A DNA stretch of 64,000 bases from Pegoplata infirma (lineage: Eukaryota; Arthropoda; Insecta; Diptera; Anthomyiidae), in assembly GCA_963921195.1 (NCBI GenBank), contig OY992540.1, forward strand, positions 22,456,262-22,520,261. Direction: 5' to 3'. Of the stretch, positions 56,990 to 64,000 are shown one piece after another. The notes beneath the pieces were generated by a model. The model saw nothing but the letters and a program-made list of their open reading frames with translations. It had not been told where the DNA came from and did not search any database. Made by a program: the position numbers and the translations under genes. Every line of letters begins with the position of its first letter. Within the stretch, counting starts at the first letter, position 1.

Positions 56990-58540
56990 TAAAATGAAAA
57001 CGTAAACGACAGTTTCAAATGATATTTCAAAAATTTCTCTAAAACATGTCCTCAATTGTCAGCACATTCTTACTTCCACTTGCAATCCCCTTAAACCGAC
57101 TTTGATGCATTATCTGACGTTTGAGAGCATGAAGACATTACACCAAGAATATATAAGATTCGACACATTACCTGACTCCACTCTTATATCGTTTTTGAGC
57201 CATTGTCTGATTTGTTAGGCTTTACATCAGCGAATCACAATTAAAATGTTCCAATAGAAGCTCCAAAGATATTGAATTTTGACATCCGACTAATCAGAAA
57301 GATCGTACAGCTTTCTAAGTCCCAGTGAAACAAGTCTTTGACCAGAAGAGCCGGGCAATGTCAGAAGTGTTTGATAGTTTCTAATATATCAGCTGACTTG
57401 TGTTCATCTGACTAAGAGAGAAGGCTAAATCTGTCGTATTGTCTCACACGTCCATCCATGAGCCCATCTATGATTAGTCTCTGTCATTTATGTGACTGCT
57501 CGTATTCACTGAAAACGCCAAGGACAAAATTTCAAAATTTCTTTAAAACATGTAATCTGTTGTCAACACATGCTGACTTCCACTGGCAATTCCTATTAGT
57601 CGGCTTTGGAACTTTGTTTGGTTTGTGAGAATCAAACATTACATTAAGGAAATATAATATTGATTTGCTCACAAAACAATTATCAGCGAGGGCCCGTTGA
57701 ACAGTTAAAGTCAAACTGACGACTTCAATACACTTCCAAATACCACGTCGACGACCGTTTCAAAATGTGCTCAGTTATCAGAACGTACTGAGTCAACAGG
57801 CAATTCTCTTACGTCAAATTTGAGACATTGTATGATTTCTTAGAACCTGAAGGCATCACGTCAACGAATCGCAATACAAATTTTCTAATAGACACATTTT
57901 CCGACTTAAACGATAATTTCGAGTATCTTGTGTGCATTTTAAACTTCAGTGAGACAGCTGACCGTTAAAGAAATATCAAGAACATATTTTTAGTTAAATG
58001 GGCATCAAAGTCGCAAGCTTGAAGGTAGGCTGAAATGTATTTGGTTCACTCCGCTTTTTCACCATTTTCTGGTTCAACTCCTTCGGGTTTGCTATTGTCT
58101 TGACAACCAAATAATGTCAAACTGACAGCTTTAGTACATTCATAACACCTCGACGACAGTTTCAAATGATATTTCAAAATGTCTCCATAACGAGTTTTCA
58201 GTTATAGGAACGTACAGAGTCTATGTGCAATTCTCTTACTTCAACTTTGTGACATTGTATGATTTCTTAGAACCTAAAAGCATTTCATCAACGAATCACA
58301 ATACAAACTTAAACGATAATTTCGAGTATCTTGTGTGAATTATAAACAGCAGTGAGACATCTGACCATTGAAGAAATGTTAAGAACTTGTCGTAACATAT
58401 TTCTAGCAGAATAAGCATCAAAGTGGCGAGCTTGAAGGTAGGCTGAAAATGTATTTGGCTCACTGTGCCTTTTTCAAACTTTCTGTTTGAACTCCTTTGG
58501 GTTTGCGATTGTCATGACAACCAAATAATAAATGTTTAAA
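56990..58540. repeat. Degenerate tandem repeat with large (~230-520 bp) units
   Basis: The phrase GTTTCAAATGATATTTCAAA with TCTCTAAAACATG-like sequence recurs at about 57012, 57529, 57759 and 58152. The last two units share further blocks in order: GACATTGTATGATTTCTTAG, TCGAGTATCTTGTGTG, GCTTGAAGGTAGGCTGAAA and TTGACAACCAAATAAT. Base composition is less AT-biased than the surroundings. No protein or terminal repeat was recognised. Confidence 0.7.
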
Positions 58541-58764
58541 TTAGGTGTATAAAAAATACCACATTGCTGATTGATGACAAAACTAAATCAGTGTCTTCTC
58601 CAGAAAGCTCTTTAGCAAGACAAAGTTTTCGAAAGCAGATAAGCATTGGTCTTTATAAAAACTTCTACTTAAACTGTACAAGAAAGAAATTCTGTGGCAT
58701 TAATGCTGGCTAAGGTTCTGACAAAACATGTAGTCTTCTTGTAGATTTTAATTAAAGCGTTGGA

Positions 58765-59345
58765 ATGCATTATATGTCCAACCACCCGAGCAGTGAAATT
58801 GTCGTGACAGGGGATTTCAATGTTCACAACTCTTCCTGGATCCTCCATTCTTACCATTCGACTCCCCTTGGCGATTACGTCGAGTTACTCGCCGCTCATA
58901 ATCATATGTCGCAGTTAGTGAACGAACCAAAGTGCTTAACGGGCGTTATGAATGAGCACTAGAATACTCCCGACCTTTTTCTTAAAACAAGTAAAAGCAT
59001 TTGCACCTCATGGTAATGCTGATCATTTCATAGTTTCCTCATCCTTCACGTACTGCGAGTTTCGTAATGGCTTTACAACTGCTACGAAGCGAACCTCGTA
59101 ACGTTTCTAAAACTGCTACGAAACGTTTAGTTTTCATATATGAGAAAGCTCTTTGGGGGAAGATCAAGGATTTTTTCGGCGTTTGAACTGGAACCTTTTT
59201 TGCTTAGACGACAACGTTGACGCCACCGCGAAAATGGTGGAAAATTGTTTAGTGCCAATCAATACATGTTTGTGTAACCAGACTTGCAGGAATGCAAACA
59301 GATACAGGGAGTAAGCGTTCAGAAATTAGCGTAACAACAAAAATG
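58765..59345 (+). pseudogene. Decayed LINE endonuclease fragment and linker
   Basis: The frame 58765-58962 reads EIVVTGDFNVHNSSW, the GDFN motif of the APE-type endonuclease that nicks target DNA for Jockey/CR1-group LINEs, followed by GDYVELLAAHNHMSQLVNEP and, after a stop, TPDLFL. It is the only endonuclease piece in the window. Downstream, translated pieces such as EKALWGKIKDFFG fit the endonuclease-RT linker. Frameshifts and stops are frequent. Confidence 0.7.
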
Positions 59346-61265
59346 CTAATACTGAGCTGCTACGCAAACAGGCGAGATCTGATTGTGCAAGAGTACTTAG
59401 TCGTGAAAAACTTCTTTGCGAACAGCGATTTCGAATAGGGTCAGTTTCATATATGTTTACCCAAAGGACTGCGGAGCCAACACCGTTAACTGCATATATG
59501 GGTGTTATGATATCGAGAAAACGGACAATCTTGCTATTTTGGGCATTAAAATTCATTGTAAAGTCAGTTGGAATAAGTACGTTTTATGGAGCCAAAAGAA
59601 GCATTCAAGCGTCTCGCTTTCTTTAATCGGTATAGGAAGTACTTTACCTCAGCTGAGCTCCTTACTATTTATACCACCTATATCCGACCGAAAATGAAAT
59701 ACAACTTCCACGTATGGGCAGGGGCTTCAAAAAATATGTTGGAGCTTTTGTGCCGTGTCCTAAGAAGGACGATGATTCTTCGTCATTCATCTATCTTTGA
59801 CCGTAGGCCAAGCCTTCTTGAGGTTGAAGGCAGATTATGAATAACACACTTAATTAAGACCAACTAACAATCTCCGAGTGGGGTCCTGCGAATCTCTGAG
59901 TATGGACTTGCAAACAGGGTCAGATTCAACGCAAGCAAAACCCAGTGATGTATGTTGACTCACAGGACTGTGGAGCCAACAGTTTCATCTGTTCATATGG
60001 GTGGTATAGATATCGAGGAAAGAGACACTCTTGATGTCCTGGTAATGAAAATTCAGTGTGATGTCCTTGGGAATAACCACGTTTTTGAAGTGTCTCGATT
60101 TCTTAAACCGGTGTAAGAAGTACTTCACCTCATCCAATCTCCTTACTTACCGAAGATATAATACAACTCCCATATATGTGCAGGGGCTTCACAGTCTACT
60201 TTAGAGCCCTTGGAACGTGTCCAATGGAGGGTTATGATGCTTATCAATGATAATAGGCGTACGGACATAGCGCCCAAGGTCTTATCGCCCAAAACCATAA
60301 ATGTCATATCGCCCAAGCTGCGACATATAGCCCAAAATGATAAGTCTAAAAATGTTATTTCTCCCAAAACAAAATTGTCAAAAAATCCAAAATATTTTTT
60401 TTTGGCGAAATGTCGAAATTACGACTTCTATGATTTGTTTCTTTATAATAAAGGTTTTCTGCGTAGCCGGCCTTCGGCCGGGCTTATGGATTACATACTC
60501 CATCCATTAAACCCACCCTCTTTGCAAACCAAAGATATTTTGGTTATCAGGCCTTTTCCATGCATAACAAATTTGATATTGTAAAGGCCTGCTACCCTAG
60601 AAAACTTCACTTTGCGGAGAGATGAATTTAACGCATGGATTTTGTAATCCCTAAGCCCGGCTACGCATAAAAACTTTAAAATATTGTGTTAAAAAAAACA
60701 ATATTGGTGAGTTTTATGATTATTTTTTTATTGTTTTGGGTGCTATGACATTTTATAAATTCAACATTTTGATATTTGGGTAATATGACATTTTTGACAA
60801 TTTATATTAATTTAAAGAAAATTGTTAAAATACCCGAAAATAATGGCCATATCGTCCAAAAAATTTTGCAACAACAACTAACACACATTTTGTGGAATGA
60901 CTTTTTTAAATTGGGCGATATGCACTTGGGCGCTATGTCCGTACGCCTGACAATATGGTAGCCAACTCTATTGATTGAATGGAGCGTCTTTGGAATGTGG
61001 GTTTTTTGACTCTGTCCTACCGATATTGCCATGGAAAACGTTCTGATGAGATAAGTGAACTCGGCTGTCTAGCAGATCACCTCCGTTTGTTGTCAATTGC
61101 CCAGTTGATTGCATATCCCATTACAGAGAAGGTTCGTTTATTAGTTGTATGTTGATAACTCCCCGCAGAAGTCTTTTCAGTTTCTTTCTTTGTCGATAAA
61201 TTTCAGTCAAATTTCCACAAGCACTACTCCCGCTTTCCGCTCTCCAGTGACGAAAAATCTCAAAA
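59346..61265 (+). pseudogene. Decayed LINE RT 3' half, internally duplicated and interrupted
   Basis: A first partial copy reads NLAILGIKIHCKVSWNKYV (about 59525-59585), then FNRYRKYFTSAELLTIYTTY (about 59620-59680) and MKYNFHVWAGASKNMLELL. A second overlapping copy starts DRRPSLLEVEG near 59800 and repeats NRVRFNASKTQ, MGGIDIEERDTLDVL and YNSHICAGASQSTLEPLERV (to about 60220). The same LINE segment is thus present twice in tandem. A hAT-like element (60256-60947) interrupts the second copy, after which TLSYRYCHGKRSDEISEL continues to the C-terminus near 61235. It is a more distant subfamily than copies 1-3. Confidence 0.75.
60256..60947. mobile_element. Non-autonomous element with GGCGTACGGACATAGCGCCC ends
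   Basis: The termini are 23-bp perfect inverted repeats (60256-60278 and 60925-60947). The flanking 8 bp are TGATAATA and TGACAATA (one mismatch), and the LINE reading continues across the site, so this is a real insertion. An 8-bp duplication points to hAT or P-like elements. Subterminal TATCGCCCAA and TTGGGCGATA motifs recur. A smaller inverted pair (GTAGCCGG...GGGCTTATGGATTACA at about 60455-60500 and its inverse at about 60640-60665) marks a second element nested inside. No transposase. Confidence 0.88.
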
Positions 61266-61269
61266 GCTT

Positions 61270-61697
61270 CCCTGCAAAAAAAGTCATTACCACTTCTCAG
61301 TGGAGTGCTTTAAAACTATAACAAATGTAATGAAATACAACAAAAATAACAAAAAACACAAGACAAAAGCACACAAACAGTTTTTTTTACTCCAGAATAC
61401 ATAGATATTCAGCACATAACTCATTACCTTCCGCGACACTCCCATACAAAAGTAAGTAGATATTCAGTAGATAAGAACTACTCCAGGTAAGTAGTTGGAA
61501 GTTGTTTGAAAGCTCGGAGTACTTCTTATCTACTGAATATCTACCTACTTTTGTATGGGGGTGTCGCGGAAGGTAATGAGTTAAGTGCTGAATAACAACT
61601 TTTTATGGAGTAGAAAAAACTGTTTGTGTGTATTTTTCTTGTGTTTTTTGTTATTTTTGTTGTATTTCATTACATTTGTTATAGTTTAAAAGCAGGG
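61270..61697. mobile_element. Foldback MITE with CCCTGC termini
   Basis: The ends CCCTGCAAAAAAA (61270) and AGCAGGG (to 61697) are inverted. From about 61311 to 61683 the sequence is almost one palindrome: AACTATAACAAATGTAATGA, TTACCTTCCGCGACACTCCC and AGATATTCAGTAGATAAGAA each recur inverted, around a centre near 61500. It abuts the decayed end of the LINE. TTCCCTGCAAAAATTTTTTT near 50250 may be another end of this family. Confidence 0.85.
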
Positions 61698-62099
61698 TTT
61701 GTTTTGCTACTGGCAGTAGTCAAAAATTGCATTGAATATAATAATTTTCTAGTATTACTACAGAAAATATTAGAATACTAAAGCAATTTTTTTAAATTGC
61801 TAATTTATAAATTCAAACTTGAACATATTTTCAAAATGAATATATTCAAATTTTAAAATTTCTGAAGAAAATATTTTAGCAAATTTGAAAATTTGAAAAT
61901 GAAAAAAAAACTTTAGAAAACTTAAAAACTGAATATATTTCAATTTGAAAACAATACAAATTGAATACACATACATACGTATGTGTGTATGGAAAAAAAA
62001 TGATAAACGATATTTATTAAACGAATACATAAATATTAAAAGATAAAAATGTTACACGGTTTTTGTGCAGACTTCTAGAATACATTTTCTAAAGTATTT
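61698..62099. other. Noncoding AT-rich stretch, nothing recognised
   Basis: Contains a CATACATACGTATGTGTGTA palindromic simple-sequence run near 61970-61990. Confidence 0.4.
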
Positions 62100-62640
62100 T
62101 TGCCTCCTAAACATAAATCTGTCATCAGAAAAAGTTGTATCGCCTTCTCGAGATATAGGCATTTTAGTTTTTTGTGGACCAATACCTCAAAACCAACAAT
62201 TCTTTTAGTATTGGAAAAATGTATGTTAAATTTTTATATGAGGGTTTCTGCGTCAACCGAGCCACCCCTCTCTCCAAAATTGGTATGAGTTTAAAATTTT
62301 TTTAAAAAATTTTGAAATTACTTAAAAATATTTACTTTTGAATGCCGAGAGACACCTTTTAAATTTCTATTGGCTGATCCAATGTGGCGCCCAATTTGTA
62401 AAAAATATTACAGATTCGCTTAACTCTTTATATATGGGTTCTTGTGGTCGCTTAAAAAGAACTTGCAGTTCGATTTTTAAAATTCAAAATGGCGGACCCA
62501 ACATGGCGACCAATATTTTTAAAAATAAACCGATTTGTTTGAAACTTTATATGCTCGGGGTTTTGGGGTCGCTAAAGAAGAATCTGAAGTTAGATTTTCT
62601 AAGTTCAAGATGGTGGATCCAACATGGCGATAAATGATCC
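62100..62640. repeat. ~115-bp tandem repeat, three to four degenerate units
   Basis: The phrase GGCGGACCCAACATGGCGAC recurs with variation at about 62381, 62492 and 62611, each preceded by TTTTAAAATTCAAAATGG-like sequence and followed by AAACTTTATATGCTCGGGGT-like sequence. Spacing is about 111-119 bp. A weaker unit precedes from about 62170. The open frames across it are not conserved between units. Confidence 0.7.
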
Positions 62641-62689
62641 GACCCAGTGGCGTATACAGGGGGGGGCCGCGGGCCCGGGAAATAGGAAT

Positions 62690-63200
62690 AATGTCTTAAA
62701 ATATTAGCATTTTTCTCAGAATCTAAGACTTTTTCTATAGGAAAATTTTCTCAGAATCCGAGAGTTTTTCTTTAGGAAAAATATTTTAGAATCTAAGACT
62801 TTTTGTATACTGTTTTCTTTTTTAAAAGGTCTCAGAATCTGAATAATTTTTCTTAAAGAAAAGGCGAAGATTTTCTCAGAATCTAAAACTTTTTGTGTAG
62901 AATGTTTCAGAATCTAAGAAAATGTGCTAGACTAGAAATATCTCAGATTCTGGGAAAATGTCTTACAATCGGAATCTTTTCTTTTAGAAAAGTATTTTAT
63001 GAATATATTTATAGAATCATTTTCTAAAGTGACTTTTTCCCGAGAAACGTTTTTCATTGAAAATATGATTTAGAGTCTTTCACTTTTTCTATAACAAAAA
63101 CTGTCTTAACTGGAAATTGTCATAGAATCTTAGACTTTTCTTTGAAAAAAATTTCAGATTCTGATAATATTGGAAAAATTTATCAGCATCTGATACAATT
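62690..63200. repeat. Decayed 35-bp satellite block
   Basis: CTCAGAATCTAAGACTTTTT, CTATAGGAAAATTTTCTCAG and CTCAGAATCTGAATAATTTT are diverged units of the family at 53290-54149. It follows a G/C-rich GGGGGGGGCCGCGGGCCCGG run at 62659-62680. Confidence 0.6.
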
Positions 63201-64000
63201 CACACATTAAAAAAAGACTTAAGTCTCTCAAAAAATTTTAAAATATTAAAAAATTTTAATTTTTTCCCCAACAGTTTTAAACTTACAAAAAAATTAAGAA
63301 TCTGATTGTGTTACATTCAGTCATAGAGTAAAAAAAGGAACAGAGGTACGATTAGCGAAAACTTCGTGGAACCCAAATTGAGAACTACGATTATTTCAAG
63401 GCGGGCTCTTTTAGATAATAGAATAGATAAATTGTTTTGTTTTCTTTTCATTTTCCTTTTAAATGCATTCGTTTTTTTTTTCTTTACTTCCTTTTGAAAT
63501 GATGGGTTTATTGTAAAAACTCGATAAGCAACCGTTCATTTTATGGTGGTTTTTGCTTTAAATCTTTTAAAATAATGTAGAAAATAGAACTTTTTCAGAA
63601 CTTTTATTCTTAATATACTTGTACGAAGGGTTGAGGCAAGACTTCTGTCAAAAATCTGTCAATGGAACATCAGCAGAAGGCGAAAAACACGAAAAAATAA
63701 AATGTTGCTTATCAAGTTCTTGCAGTAAGCCCTTCAAATGTATTTAGGGTTTCACTTTTTTCTTCGATTTCCTTTTGAAAGGTATTTGGGGTTTCTCTTT
63801 TTTTCAATTTCCTTTTGTAAGTATTCTGGGTTCTAGCCCGAGATAATCGAAGTTCACGGCTAAAAAAATTAACAAAAGAAGTGCGTTTTCATCCGTAATA
63901 TCTCTTATTCTTCTTTACTTTGTGATTCAGTTCAAGGAAAAGATCGAGACAAATTCTAAAACATGTGCTGTTATAAAAATTTATTGTAAAAAATTGACAA
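63201..64000. other. Noncoding AT-rich stretch, nothing recognised
   Basis: A TTTCCTTTTGAAA(T/G)G segment recurs at about 63490, 63770 and 63805. No gene or element ends are supported. Confidence 0.4.

Overview
This 64 kb window is AT-rich eukaryotic DNA, most likely from a higher fly (Diptera, possibly a calyptrate). The evidence is indirect. Several copies of a mini-me-like element are present, with a short (TA)n tract and a (GTCY)n tract around a conserved core, a combination known from dipterans. There are also multiple copies of a Jockey/CR1-group LINE, many small hAT-like elements and long AT-rich foldback repeats. No convincing host gene was found. The window reads as a transposon graveyard lying in old satellite DNA.

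Layout. 1-1300: truncated mini-me and MITE copies, then a complete small hAT-like element (711-1284, perfect 8-bp target duplication). 4300-8250: a giant foldback element (5091-7660) split by another hAT-like element (6208-7351). 9384-10652, 12010-14043 and 16594-18402: three broken copies of one LINE. The second lies between 49-bp direct repeats inside an older RNase H-bearing LINE; the third is split by a precisely inserted MITE. 15205-15545 and 20413-21131: other pieces of RNase H-type LINEs, the latter a 5'-truncated insertion with an 11-bp duplication. 22672-23082: a GATC-rich palindromic MITE. 24574-28512: a mini-me element and two foldback elements lie end to end. 28550-41420: an old ~36-bp satellite whose orientation flips between blocks, broken by a hAT-like element (28900-30251), a ~130-bp tandem repeat, a third mini-me, tRNA-like sequences and a 1.1 kb TA-flanked MITE (39553-40665). 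42506-42944: a nearly perfect palindrome built from 20-bp units.

44142-49597 is the most interesting region. An open reading frame encodes a PHD finger, a coiled coil and a C-terminal domain like the FP-type domain of LINE ORF1 proteins. It is followed by an AATAAA signal and a poly(A) tract, with no reverse transcriptase. Its 3' end is interrupted by two Transib-type elements inserted back to back. The order is CGTCG, element 1, CGTCG, element 2, CGTCG, and every element end carries the heptamer CACAGTG. Each left end has a CAAAAATA motif 23 bp in from the heptamer; the right ends have a related motif at about 10-13 bp. This resembles the 23/12 layout of V(D)J recombination signals. The present stop codon of the PHD protein lies inside the first Transib terminus.

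53290-54149 is a homogeneous 35-bp palindromic satellite of 25 units with decayed relatives elsewhere in the window. 56990-58540 is a degenerate large-unit tandem repeat. 58765-61265 is a very decayed LINE, including an endonuclease fragment, with an internal duplication, a hAT-like insertion and an adjoining foldback MITE. 62100-62640 is a ~115-bp tandem repeat. Nearly all boundaries were read by eye from terminal repeats and target duplications, so family names for elements without transposase are inferences.
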